Positions 10,029-18,797 of a stretch of DNA of 64,000 nt are shown here, piece by piece; position 1 is the first letter of the stretch; each line of letters opens with the position of its first letter. The notes under the pieces were generated by a model. It made no database searches. It saw nothing but the letters and a program-made list of their open reading frames with translations, and was not told the DNA's origin. The DNA is from an uncultured Bacteroides sp. (GTDB lineage Bacteria > Bacteroidota > Bacteroidia > Bacteroidales > Bacteroidaceae): the NCBI GenBank assembly GCA_947574505.1, contig CANPJW010000001.1, positions 62,001 to 126,000 on the forward strand, given 5' to 3'. The position numbers were made by a program, and so were the translations under genes.

Positions 10029-11582
10029 ATGAATAAAAAACTACTTGTATCTTTCGCTCTCGCTTCCTTAACAGGAATCTCGACGCAAGCAAAAGAAAAA
10101 ATGTCTTCAGAAACAACCCAACAACGTCCCAATATCATCTTATTTATGGTGGACGACATGGGTTGGCAAGATACATCCTTACCTTTCTGGACACAGAAAA
10201 CACATTATAATGAAGCCTACGAAACTCCCAATATGGAACGTCTGGCTAAGAAAGGGATGATGTTCACACAAGCATACGCCTGCAATATCAGTTCCGCTAC
10301 CCGTTGCAGTCTGATAACGGGTGCTAACAACACCCGACATCGTGTAACAAACTGGACACTTGAAAAAAACAAAGCTACCGACAGACCAAGCAATACAATA
10401 GAATTGCCAGACTGGAACTACAACGGAGTCAGCCAAGTAACAGGAACGCCCAATACCTTTGTCGGCACTTCTTTCGTTGAGTTACTCAGACAGAACGGTT
10501 ATCATACCATCCACTGCGGAAAAGCTCATTTCGGTTCTATTGACACACCGGGAGAGAACCCTACCCATTGGGGGTTTGAAGTAAACATAGCCGGACATGC
10601 CGCCGGTGGTCTGGCTACTTATCTGAGCGAACAGAACTACGGGCACACCCGCGATGGAAAGCCCTATTCACTAATGGCCATCCCCGGCTTGGAAGATTAT
10701 TGGGGAACAGGTATATTTGCAACAGAAGCCCTGACACAAGAAGCCATCAAAGCATTGGACAAAGCAAAAAAGTACAATCAACCTTTTTATCTATATATGG
10801 CACATTATGCCATCCACATTCCTGTTGACAAAGATATGCGCTTCTTCCCCAAGTATATTAAAAAAGGACTTAGTGACAAAGAAGCCGCATATGCATCCTT
10901 AATTGAAGGAATGGATAAAAGTCTGGGGGATTTGATGAACTGGTTGGAAAAAAATGATGAAGCAGATAATACTGTTATTATTTTTATGAGTGACAACGGA
11001 GGGCTAGCTGCCGAACCCGGATGGCGCGACGGACAAATTCACACTCAAAACGCTCCTCTCAATAGTGGCAAAGGCTCCTTATATGAAGGAGGAATACGCG
11101 AACCAATGATTGTAAGCTGGCCCGGAGTAGTCACCCCGAATACTCGTTGTGACAAATATCTTATAATTGAAGATTTTTATCCTACCATACTTGAAATGGC
11201 GGGTATCACAAACTATAAGACAGTCAACCCTATAGACGGTATCAGCTTTATGCCCCTGCTGAAAGGTACAGGAGACCCGTCCAAAGGACGCGCACTGGTA
11301 TGGAATTTCCCTAATATCTGGGGTAATGACGGACCAGGCATCAATCTGGACTGCTCTATCCGCAAAGACGAATGGAAACTGGTCTATTATTATGAAACCG
11401 GTAAAAAAGAACTTTTCAACATACCAAATGATATCAGTGAAAAAAATGATGTAGCAAAGCAACATCCCGGCATCGTAAAACGGCTCTCCAAGGAATTAGG
11501 GAACTATTTGCGAGCAACAGGAGGACAACGTCCCACATTCAAAGCCACAGGAAAACCCTGCCCATGGCCTGATGAAATCTAA
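10029..11582 (+). CDS. Secreted S1-family sulfatase (serine-type), second of the locus
   Basis: Second sulfate-ester hydrolase of the locus. A signal peptide ends near STQAK. The metal-binding segment is IILFMVDDMGW. The maturation motif reads SSATRCSLITG, again serine-type and with Ala instead of the more usual Pro at the third position. GKAHFGS and IIFMSDNGGLAAEPG complete the active-site set, and the 517-residue length is typical. It differs clearly from the upstream sulfatase, so the two probably remove sulfates at different positions or from different sugars. It is the last gene of the operon, 18 bp after the GH36-type gene and followed by a strong hairpin. Confidence 0.93.
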   Translation: MNKKLLVSFALASLTGISTQAKEKMSSETTQQRPNIILFMVDDMGWQDTSLPFWTQKTHYNEAYETPNMERLAKKGMMFTQAYACNISSATRCSLITGANNTRHRVTNWTLEKNKATDRPSNTIELPDWNYNGVSQVTGTPNTFVGTSFVELLRQNGYHTIHCGKAHFGSIDTPGENPTHWGFEVNIAGHAAGGLATYLSEQNYGHTRDGKPYSLMAIPGLEDYWGTGIFATEALTQEAIKALDKAKKYNQPFYLYMAHYAIHIPVDKDMRFFPKYIKKGLSDKEAAYASLIEGMDKSLGDLMNWLEKNDEADNTVIIFMSDNGGLAAEPGWRDGQIHTQNAPLNSGKGSLYEGGIREPMIVSWPGVVTPNTRCDKYLIIEDFYPTILEMAGITNYKTVNPIDGISFMPLLKGTGDPSKGRALVWNFPNIWGNDGPGINLDCSIRKDEWKLVYYYETGKKELFNIPNDISEKNDVAKQHPGIVKRLSKELGNYLRATGGQRPTFKATGKPCPWPDEI

Positions 11583-11599
11583 TTCCCGTCAGTATATGA

Positions 11600-11640
11600 A
11601 ATATGCCCGACTACATTTTCTTGATGTAATCGGGCATATT
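11600..11640. terminator. Bidirectional hairpin between sulfatase 2 and rnc
   Basis: Inverted repeat with 17-bp arms (11600-11616 and 11624-11640) carrying a single mismatch and a 7-nt loop, between the 3' ends of convergent genes. It is probably a shared terminator; no long T-run is seen on either side. Confidence 0.7.
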
Positions 11641-11726
11641 CCAATGTATTATGTATTCCTGCCGGACATACCCAAAACCACCGGAATAGCCAATTAATAA
11701 ATTATAAACAATATCGATAAAATCCG

Positions 11727-12653
11727 CTAAGCGTTTTCCTTAAAAGCCTTTTCTTCCGCTTCACTGATTATCTGCTCGACCACATCCGTTTTCTTAATCT
11801 CCTCCAAAGAAAGATCCGGAGTAACGGCCCCACTGTCTGAAGGCTTACTATCAGAAACCGTTACCTCCTCCTGAGGCAACTCACGGGCAGTCTTAGCCGC
11901 AAAAATACATTCAATAAAGCCGGAATCATTCTTTATTTTTCCCAAAGCCACACGCGCAGCCATTTGCTGAGACTCTTTTTTAGAATAACCGGTTCCTTTT
12001 CCTCCCGAAATACCTTCCACCAGAACTTCACTCTCGAAAGTCGGATTATATCCCTGATCATGTGATTGGGTTATCAGCTCAAAGGTAACCTCAAAACGAT
12101 TTTTCTGGCTCCATTCTATCAACTTGGATTTAAAGTTTACCTCCTTACGGGAAATCTTCTCCAAATTTATATAAGGCCCAATAATACGATGCTCCATGAA
12201 ATATTTACAGGCACGATATCCCCTGTCTAGATAAATAGCACCTACCAATGCTTCGAATGCATTGCCGCACATATAGCTGTTATGAGAAGACTGGCGGGCC
12301 GTATACTTGATCAGCTTATCCAAACCAATCTCTATAGCCAAACGATTCAATGTTTCACGCTGCACTATTTTAGAGCGGGTATTCGTGAGAAAACCCTCAC
12401 GCTTTCCTTCAAACCTTTTGTAAACAATATCTGCCACCACAGCATCCAAAATAGCATCCCCCAAGAATTCCAAACGCTCATTATTAAGCAAACGCCCCTT
12501 TTCAGACTTCACTGATAAAGATTTGTGAAGCAAAGCCTGTTCGTAGATGCTAATGTCTTTGGGATAGAATCCAAGCATCTTATAAAAACGAAGATAAGAC
12601 TCCCTATCCTTACGAAAAAGAAGTCTTATCCTATCCTTTATATTGCTAAACAC
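11727..12653 (-). CDS. rnc: Ribonuclease III
   Basis: Double-strand-specific endoribonuclease for rRNA and mRNA processing. The catalytic signature NERLEFLGDAILDAVVADIVY (about residues 58-78) is intact, followed by GNAFEALVGAIYLDRGY. A dsRNA-binding domain follows (FKSKLIEWSQKNRFEVTFEL through KKESQQMAARVALGKI). The 308 residues include an acidic C-terminal tail of about 60 residues beyond the dsRBD, which E. coli RNase III lacks. Its start is 2 bp after the fabF stop, giving an acpP-fabF-rnc operon. Confidence 0.97.
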   Translation of the reverse strand: MFSNIKDRIRLLFRKDRESYLRFYKMLGFYPKDISIYEQALLHKSLSVKSEKGRLLNNERLEFLGDAILDAVVADIVYKRFEGKREGFLTNTRSKIVQRETLNRLAIEIGLDKLIKYTARQSSHNSYMCGNAFEALVGAIYLDRGYRACKYFMEHRIIGPYINLEKISRKEVNFKSKLIEWSQKNRFEVTFELITQSHDQGYNPTFESEVLVEGISGGKGTGYSKKESQQMAARVALGKIKNDSGFIECIFAAKTARELPQEEVTVSDSKPSDSGAVTPDLSLEEIKKTDVVEQIISEAEEKAFKENA

Positions 12654-12655
12654 GA

Positions 12656-13921
12656 TTATTCAGCATATTTTTTTACGATTACACATGCATTATGTCCACC
12701 AAAACCGAAGGTATTGCTCAATGCAGCGTTTACTGTACGTTTCTGAGCTTCGTTGAACGTGAAGTTCAAGTTATAATCAATGTTTTCATCATTATCACCT
12801 TCCTCATGGTTGATAGTGGGCGGAACAATGTCATTCTTCACAGCCAATACACTGGCAATAGCTTCTACCGCACCGGCAGCACCCAACAAGTGTCCTGTCA
12901 TAGACTTAGTAGAGCTGATATTCAGTTTATAAGCGTGATCTCCAAATACATCCTTAATAGCTTTCACTTCTGAAACATCACCTACAGGAGTTGAAGTTCC
13001 ATGTACATTGATATAATCAATATCTTCCGGTTTCAATTCCGCATCTTCCAATGCGTTCAACATCACCAGTTTAGCGCCTAATCCTTCCGGATGAGAAGCT
13101 GTCAAGTGATAAGCGTCGGCAGAAGCGCCTACACCGGCAAGTTCCGCATAAATCTTGGCACCACGTGCTTTTGCATGTTCCAATTCTTCCAAAATCAGAC
13201 AGCCTGCGCCTTCACCCATCACAAAGCCATCACGGCTTGCACTAAACGGGCGGGATGCACGTTCCGGATCATCATTACGGGTAGACAAAGCATGCATAGC
13301 GTTAAAACCGCCCAAACCAGCTTCAAAAATAGCAGCTTCCGCACCACCTGCCACAATTACATTTGCTTTACCCAAACGGATATAGTTAAATGCATCGGCA
13401 ATAGCATTTGATGAAGATGCACAGGCAGAAGTTGTTGTGAAGTTAGGACCGTGGAAACCATACATGATAGAGATCTGTCCCGATGCAATATCAGCTATCA
13501 TTTTGGGGATGAAGAATGGGTTGAATTTCGGTCCGACAGTATCTTTATTCAGTGTATAATTAGCTACTTCCTCTTCAAAAGTATGAATACCTCCGATACC
13601 TACACCGTAAATTACACCTATTCTATTCAAATCTTCTTTTTCGAGGTCCATTCCAGAATCCTCCACCGCTTCTTTAGCAGCTGCAATGGCATACTGTGTA
13701 TACAGATCCATTTTGCGAAGTTCTTTACGGTCAATGTAATCAGTTCCATTGAAATTTTTCACTTCGCATGCAAAATGAGTCTTGAATTTAGACGCATCGA
13801 AATGAGTAATAGGTCCTGCCCCGCTTACCCCCTTCACCAGGTTGTCCCATGTTTCTGCAACATTGTTACCTACAGGAGTAAGAGCACCAAGACCTGTTAC
13901 TACTACTCTTTTTAATTCCAT
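12656..13921 (-). CDS. fabF: 3-oxoacyl-ACP synthase II
   Basis: Condensing enzyme of type II fatty-acid elongation, joining malonyl-ACP to acyl-ACP in the cytoplasm. The Cys-His-His triad is visible: TTSACASSSNAIADA (Cys about 167), VHGTSTPVGD and STKSMTGHLLGAAG. The N-terminus RRVVVTGLGALTPVG-like segment and the 421-residue length are normal. It lies 18 bp after acpP and 2 bp before rnc. Confidence 0.98.
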   Translation of the reverse strand: MELKRVVVTGLGALTPVGNNVAETWDNLVKGVSGAGPITHFDASKFKTHFACEVKNFNGTDYIDRKELRKMDLYTQYAIAAAKEAVEDSGMDLEKEDLNRIGVIYGVGIGGIHTFEEEVANYTLNKDTVGPKFNPFFIPKMIADIASGQISIMYGFHGPNFTTTSACASSSNAIADAFNYIRLGKANVIVAGGAEAAIFEAGLGGFNAMHALSTRNDDPERASRPFSASRDGFVMGEGAGCLILEELEHAKARGAKIYAELAGVGASADAYHLTASHPEGLGAKLVMLNALEDAELKPEDIDYINVHGTSTPVGDVSEVKAIKDVFGDHAYKLNISSTKSMTGHLLGAAGAVEAIASVLAVKNDIVPPTINHEEGDNDENIDYNLNFTFNEAQKRTVNAALSNTFGFGGHNACVIVKKYAE

Positions 13922-13939
13922 ATTATAAAATAAGGATAA

Positions 13940-14176
13940 TTACTTAGCGTTAGCTTCGATATAAGAAACGGCGTCACCTACTGTACCAATTTTCTCAGCT
14001 TGATCATCAGGAATAGAAATACCGAATTCTTTTTCGAATTCCATAATCAGTTCTACAGTATCCAGTGAATCTGCGCCCAGATCGTTAGTGAAGCTTGCTT
14101 CTGTTGTAACTTCTGATTCTTCTACACCTAATTTATCAACGATAATAGCTTTTACTCTTGATGCAATTTCAGACAT
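13940..14176 (-). CDS. acpP: Acyl carrier protein
   Basis: Small acidic carrier of fatty-acyl intermediates. The phosphopantetheine attachment motif [15 protein letters not shown] has its Ser at about residue 36; the 78-residue length is standard. It is first in the operon with fabF and rnc. The upstream sequence carries only an approximate promoter element (TTCCTTTG on the minus strand near 14230). Confidence 0.98.
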   Translation of the reverse strand: MSEIASRVKAIIVDKLGVEESEVTTEASFTNDLGADSLDTVELIMEFEKEFGISIPDDQAEKIGTVGDAVSYIEANAK

Positions 14177-14328
14177 AACTTTAATTTTTTAGTTAATAAA
14201 TTGAATTATTTTATTTTCTTTGCGGTTGCAAAGGAATAAATATTTCTTGGGCTGAGCAAATATTCAGGCAAATAAATGCAGAATTTTGCACATTTTTTTG
14301 TTTTATGTGCACCAAAATAGAGAACATC

Positions 14329-14907
14329 ATGAAGAAAATCGCAATTTTAGCTTCAGGAGAAGGCACGAATGCTGAAAGAATTATTCGGTATTTTTTAGAG
14401 AAAAGAACAGCTGAAGTAGCATTGGTTATCGTCAACAAAGCACAGGCCGGTGTACTCAAGCGAGCTGAAAGACTGAGTGTTCCGTCACTTATCCTCACAG
14501 CCCAAGACTTTGCCGACGGGAAAGCACTGGAAATACTGCACCAATATCATATTGACTTTATTGTACTGGCAGGCTTCCTCTTGAAAGTACCTGATGCCAT
14601 TTTGCATGATTATCCGAATAAAATAGTAAATATTCATCCGGCCCTCCTTCCCAAGTTCGGTGGTAAAGGTATGTACGGTTCCCGCGTGCACCAAGCTGTC
14701 ATAGCTTCCCATGAAAAGGAAAGCGGCATCACCATCCATTATATAAATGAACGATATGATGAAGGAAATACCATTTTCCAAGCCACCTGTCCGGTATTGC
14801 CCACTGACACGCCAGATACATTGGCAATACGGGTGCACCAGTTGGAATACGAATATTTCCCTCGGGTGATTGAAGCGACTATTCTAGGCAAAAATCTTTC
14901 AATCTAA
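14329..14907 (+). CDS. purN: Phosphoribosylglycinamide formyltransferase (GART)
   Basis: Transfers formyl from 10-formyl-THF to GAR in purine synthesis. Visible motifs are MKKIAILASGEGTNAERI (phosphate-binding start), NIHPALLPKFGGKGMYG with the catalytic His, and the DEGNTIFQ Asp region. The ATG at 14329 is preferred because it starts the conserved first strand; an in-frame ATG at 14305 would add eight unconserved residues. The product is 192 aa. Its last 29 bp overlap the 3' end of the convergent sigma-factor gene. Confidence 0.95.
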   Translation: MKKIAILASGEGTNAERIIRYFLEKRTAEVALVIVNKAQAGVLKRAERLSVPSLILTAQDFADGKALEILHQYHIDFIVLAGFLLKVPDAILHDYPNKIVNIHPALLPKFGGKGMYGSRVHQAVIASHEKESGITIHYINERYDEGNTIFQATCPVLPTDTPDTLAIRVHQLEYEYFPRVIEATILGKNLSI

Positions 14908-15424
14908 TACGAAAAAACTGAAGAGCTTTGCCTATCCGATAATTGACAGTCTGCACCGACACCTCCAGCTTGTCAGCAATTTCTTTATGGGTCAGTTGTT
15001 TATACCGACTCATAACATATACTCTTTGCAGTTCTTTAGGAAGAGAATGAAGGGCTTCCATATAGGTATTAAACAACTCCGTGCCATAACAAGAATCCAA
15101 TGCCGGCAGAGATTTCAACTGTTGGCTCTGATATTCTTCATATACCTGACGGGTAATATGGGAACGGGTGATTGAATTCAATGCCCTGTTCCTGACACTG
15201 GTAAATAAGAAAGATTTCAGCGACAAGTCCTCTACCAGCAACTCACGTTTTTCCCACACATACATCATCAAATCCTGCACTATCTCTTCAGCCTCTTCAA
15301 GAGAAACATACGAGGAACAAAACAAACATAGCGGCTTGTAATAAGAAGCATAAACCAGGGAAAATACTTTTTGATCTCCCGACTTCAAGGTTTTAATAAT
15401 TAAGCGGTTATCATTAAGGTTCAT
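14879..15424 (-). CDS. ECF-type RNA polymerase sigma-70 factor, no adjacent anti-sigma gene
   Basis: Directs RNA polymerase to a small set of promoters. Region 2 (FSLVYASYYKPLCLFCSSYV, EEAEEIVQDLMMYVWEKR) and region 4 helix-turn-helix (KQLTHKEIADKLEVSVQTVNYRIGKAL) are clear; 181 aa is usual for the Bacteroidetes family. It is divergent from a SusC/SusD pair 320 bp away, its probable target. Unlike the usual arrangement there is no FecR gene next to it, and the SusC lacks an STN signalling domain. Its 3' end overlaps purN. Confidence 0.93.
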   Translation of the reverse strand: MNLNDNRLIIKTLKSGDQKVFSLVYASYYKPLCLFCSSYVSLEEAEEIVQDLMMYVWEKRELLVEDLSLKSFLFTSVRNRALNSITRSHITRQVYEEYQSQQLKSLPALDSCYGTELFNTYMEALHSLPKELQRVYVMSRYKQLTHKEIADKLEVSVQTVNYRIGKALQFFRIRLKDFCLE

Positions 15425-15450
15425 AGGTCATTTTTAATTTAAGGTTACAC

Positions 15451-15458
15451 AAACATAA
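15451..15458 (-). promoter_or_regulatory. -7 promoter element for the orphan sigma gene
   Basis: TATGTTTG on the minus strand, 26 bp before the ATG. No TTG is found at the right distance, so only the -7 match supports it. Confidence 0.45.
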
Positions 15459-15623
15459 GTATTTATTTCAAAATAAGAAAACAAGAATGAGATAAAATAC
15501 AAAAAATATAAGTTTTTGTTTAGTAACCCGGTTATGATATTTGTATTAATAATGTTGACCGACTTAAAGAGAGATTAACAGAAACCTTAATAAATAAACC
15601 TTGATAAGTTAACCTTAAACTGA

Positions 15624-15716
15624 ATGCCTATGCGAAAAACTATCAAATCAAACCCATTGGGTAAACATGCCCAATTATCAACAAACCTATTATTTAATCT
15701 GAAAACAAAAATCTAA
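15624..15716 (+). CDS. Possible 30-aa leader ORF before susC
   Basis: ATG to TAA, 30 codons, beginning MPMRKTIKSNPLGKH. It is basic, rich in Lys/Asn/Leu, has no signal peptide and ends 28 bp before the susC start. It has no recognised family. It could be a translated leader peptide controlling susC expression, or chance. Its location between the likely promoter and susC is the only support. Confidence 0.3.
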   Translation: MPMRKTIKSNPLGKHAQLSTNLLFNLKTKI

Positions 15717-15744
15717 TTAAGAACGAACCTCAAAATCTAACCTT

Positions 15745-18700
15745 ATGAGACGAATTTTTACTTTTTTCCTGACATTCCTATTGGGAGTGTTTGTAACAGC
15801 ATTGTATGCACAAACGCATACAGTCAGCGGTACTGTAATAGATAAAGACGCTAACGAACCTCTGATCGGCGCAAACGTATTAATTAAAGGTACAACTATC
15901 GGAACAGTGACCGACCTCGACGGAAAGTATACCCTGCAAGCCGGTGACAAAGACATTCTGGTATTCTCCTATTTAAGTATGAAAACCATAGAGGAACCTG
16001 TAAACGGACGTACAGTAATCAACGTAAAAATGGCATCGGATACAGAAACACTGGGTGAAGTCGTAGTAACGGCAATGGGTATTAAACGCCAATCCGAAAC
16101 ACTGACCTATTCTGCGCAAACAGTAGGAGGTAAAGACGTTAATGACATCAAGAGCGTCAATATGATTAACTCCCTGCAAGGTAAAAGTGCCGGTATGATG
16201 ATCACACCGAACTCAACCGGAGCCGGCGGTTCTTCCAAGATTCTGTTCCGTGGCAATAAGTCCATCAGCGGTAACAACCAACCGTTAGTAGTAGTAGACG
16301 GAGTTCCTGTCATGATGAATATCACCAACTCACAAGTAGACAGCAACTACGGAGGCCAGCGAGACGGTGGTGACGCCATGTCTACAATCAATCCGGACGA
16401 CATCGCCCAAATCACTTTGCTGAAAGGTGCATCGGCAGCAGCGCTTTATGGTGCGGTAGCAGCCAATGGCGCCATTATGATTACCACCAAATCAGCACAG
16501 TCGGGTAAAGTTTCCGTTAATGTATCCAGCAACACCACGATGGAGAGCCCAATGGTGCTACCCGAATTCCAGACTACTTATGGAATGAGCGACAACGGTA
16601 CTTTCAGCTGGGGTGAGAAACTAAGCAGCAAAGCTCCAAACTATGCAAAAAAATTCTTCCGTACCGGATTTACAACGAATAACTCCATCTCCTTAAGCGG
16701 AGGCAATGAAAATATCCAATCTTATTTTTCCTATGCCAATGTCTATTCACAAGGCATCACTCCCCAGAATGACTACCGAAGCCACAATTTGAATTCAAAA
16801 GTAGGTTTCAATATTCTGAAAGACATTCATATTGATTTCACGGCCAAGTTTACCAACCAGCACATCACCAATCAGGCAGCTGCCGGTTACTTATGGAATC
16901 CGCTGACCGGTGTTTATCTCTTCCCTAGAGGAGAAGACTGGAATGGCTATAAAGAGAACTTCGAGGTATATGATCCCGCAAGAGGCTGCTATGTCCAAAA
17001 CTGGACAAATACACAACAACAGCAATTCGGTAATCCATATTGGATGTTGAACAGACAGACCCCTATCACCGACCGTAACCGCTATGAATTCGGCGGAAGC
17101 ATCAAATGGAACATTACTCCGGATCTGAATATCCAAGGACGTATGCGTTACGAAAGAGGAGAAGAACACTGGGTACACAATGCTTACGCATCCAGCGTAG
17201 GAAACCTTTATCCGATGGGACGCATGAAAGACAACCGCTATTTCAGCGACCAACTTTATGGCGATGTTTTAGTAAGCTACAACCATACATTCAATGATTT
17301 TTCTCTATCCGCTACCGCAGGTTCCAGTTTTACAAAAACCAAAACCTCTCATGTAGACCTATGGGGCGAGGGTTCCCAGTTCTCACAGCCCGGTTCCGGA
17401 AACATTTTTTATCCGAACATCTTTACTCCGAACAACTATTATGGCAATATGTCCACCGTAGGCAAAGATGACAACTGGATGACCCAAAAACGGCTGAACT
17501 CAGTATTCGCCACCGCACAACTCGGTTACCGTGAAGGCATATTCCTTGATATATCAGCACGTAATGACTGGTCTTCGGCATTGGCTTTCACAGAAAGCTG
17601 TTCATTCTTTTATCCCTCTTTTGGAGGTAGTGTCCTGCTGAACAAATTTGTAGATATGGGTAAGAACATTGATTTGTTCAAATTCCGTGCAAGCTATTCT
17701 ATCGTAGGTAATGACGTACCTGTATTCATGAGTAATCTGCTCTATTCTCTAGGTTCTCAAGGTGCCATCACTCCCCCCGACAAAGCTCCATTCAGAACAT
17801 TGAAGCCGGAAAAAACCCATTCTTTAGAAATTGGTTTTGACGGTACATTCTTACAGAACCGACTGAATATCAACCTGACTTATTATAAAACCAACACTAA
17901 AAATCAGTTCTTCTCCGTTGCGGCTCCTTACGAATCAGGCTTGAGAAACCGTTATGTAAACGCCGGTAATGTAGAAAACAAAGGCTTTGAATTCAATATC
18001 GGATGGTACGAGCAGTTCACTGACAACTTCAGCTGGAGTACCAACCTGAACTTCTCTTATAATGATAATAAAATCAAAGAATTGGTAGATGACCTTCCCA
18101 ACGGACTGACATTGACCGATTTCGGAGGTGCAAAAGTTATATTGAAAGAAGGCGGCCACTACGGAGATCTGTATGTACGTCATCTGATGCGTGATGAAAA
18201 CGGCAAACCCTTGCAAAACGAAAAAGGAGAGCCTATCGTAAGTGGTGATTCTATGGACGAACTGGAATACGCAGGCAATATGAATGCCAAAGTAAATATG
18301 GGATGGACAAACACATTCCGCTACAAAGACTTCTCACTATCGTTCCTAATTGATGCTAAATTCGGTGGAAAAGTGATTAGTATGACCGAAGCCGCCTTGG
18401 ACGGATGGGGCGTATCGAAACGTTCAGGTGAAGCCCGTGATGCCGGCGGTATTACAGTGGACGGAGTAAAATTTGATGCCGACAAGTACTATCGTACCAC
18501 CGGTAACAACAACTTCAACAGTCCATACGCTGTGGAAAACTATGTTTATGATGCTACCAATATACGTCTTCGTGAAGTGACTTTCGGTTATACCTTCCGT
18601 AACTTGCTGGGTGCAGGCAAGAACCTGACAGCAGCCATCATCGGCCGCAACCTGTTTTTCTTCCATAAAGACGCCCCGATGGATCCGGATGTATCGGCAG

Positions 18701-18786
18701 GTACAGGTAATGGAATACAAGGTGTAGATATGTTTGCACTGCCTACCTCACGCAGCTTTGGTCTTAATTTAAAACTTAACTTCTAA
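15745..18786 (+). CDS. SusC-like TonB-dependent outer-membrane receptor
   Basis: Outer-membrane importer working with the next gene. A signal peptide ends near ALYAQ. A carboxypeptidase-regulatory-like domain follows (VSGTVIDKDANEPLIGANV to about residue 95), then the TonB-box-like LGEVVVTAMG, the plug (NSLQGKSAGMMI, PLVVVDGVPV, GASAAALYGAVAANGAIMITT) and the barrel, for 1013 aa in total. There is no STN domain, so classical FecR-mediated signalling is not expected despite the divergent sigma gene. No catabolic enzymes accompany it, so the substrate is unknown. Confidence 0.96.
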   Translation: MRRIFTFFLTFLLGVFVTALYAQTHTVSGTVIDKDANEPLIGANVLIKGTTIGTVTDLDGKYTLQAGDKDILVFSYLSMKTIEEPVNGRTVINVKMASDTETLGEVVVTAMGIKRQSETLTYSAQTVGGKDVNDIKSVNMINSLQGKSAGMMITPNSTGAGGSSKILFRGNKSISGNNQPLVVVDGVPVMMNITNSQVDSNYGGQRDGGDAMSTINPDDIAQITLLKGASAAALYGAVAANGAIMITTKSAQSGKVSVNVSSNTTMESPMVLPEFQTTYGMSDNGTFSWGEKLSSKAPNYAKKFFRTGFTTNNSISLSGGNENIQSYFSYANVYSQGITPQNDYRSHNLNSKVGFNILKDIHIDFTAKFTNQHITNQAAAGYLWNPLTGVYLFPRGEDWNGYKENFEVYDPARGCYVQNWTNTQQQQFGNPYWMLNRQTPITDRNRYEFGGSIKWNITPDLNIQGRMRYERGEEHWVHNAYASSVGNLYPMGRMKDNRYFSDQLYGDVLVSYNHTFNDFSLSATAGSSFTKTKTSHVDLWGEGSQFSQPGSGNIFYPNIFTPNNYYGNMSTVGKDDNWMTQKRLNSVFATAQLGYREGIFLDISARNDWSSALAFTESCSFFYPSFGGSVLLNKFVDMGKNIDLFKFRASYSIVGNDVPVFMSNLLYSLGSQGAITPPDKAPFRTLKPEKTHSLEIGFDGTFLQNRLNINLTYYKTNTKNQFFSVAAPYESGLRNRYVNAGNVENKGFEFNIGWYEQFTDNFSWSTNLNFSYNDNKIKELVDDLPNGLTLTDFGGAKVILKEGGHYGDLYVRHLMRDENGKPLQNEKGEPIVSGDSMDELEYAGNMNAKVNMGWTNTFRYKDFSLSFLIDAKFGGKVISMTEAALDGWGVSKRSGEARDAGGITVDGVKFDADKYYRTTGNNNFNSPYAVENYVYDATNIRLREVTFGYTFRNLLGAGKNLTAAIIGRNLFFFHKDAPMDPDVSAGTGNGIQGVDMFALPTSRSFGLNLKLNF

Positions 18787-18797
18787 TGCTTGAAACT

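Larger units (their letters stand above)
15425..15744. other. Divergent intergenic region between sigma gene and susC
   Basis: A 320-bp gap. It holds the minus-strand promoter element of the sigma gene, an imperfect plus-strand element (GATATTTG, 15536-15543) and a 30-codon leader ORF ending 28 bp before susC. Inside that ORF is a short hairpin, ATTGGG/CCCAAT, around 15656-15675. Nothing else is recognisable. Confidence 0.6.

Noticed and set aside
13451..13915. 154-codon open frame antisense to fabF
   Set aside because: Shadow of a highly conserved gene with intact catalytic motifs.
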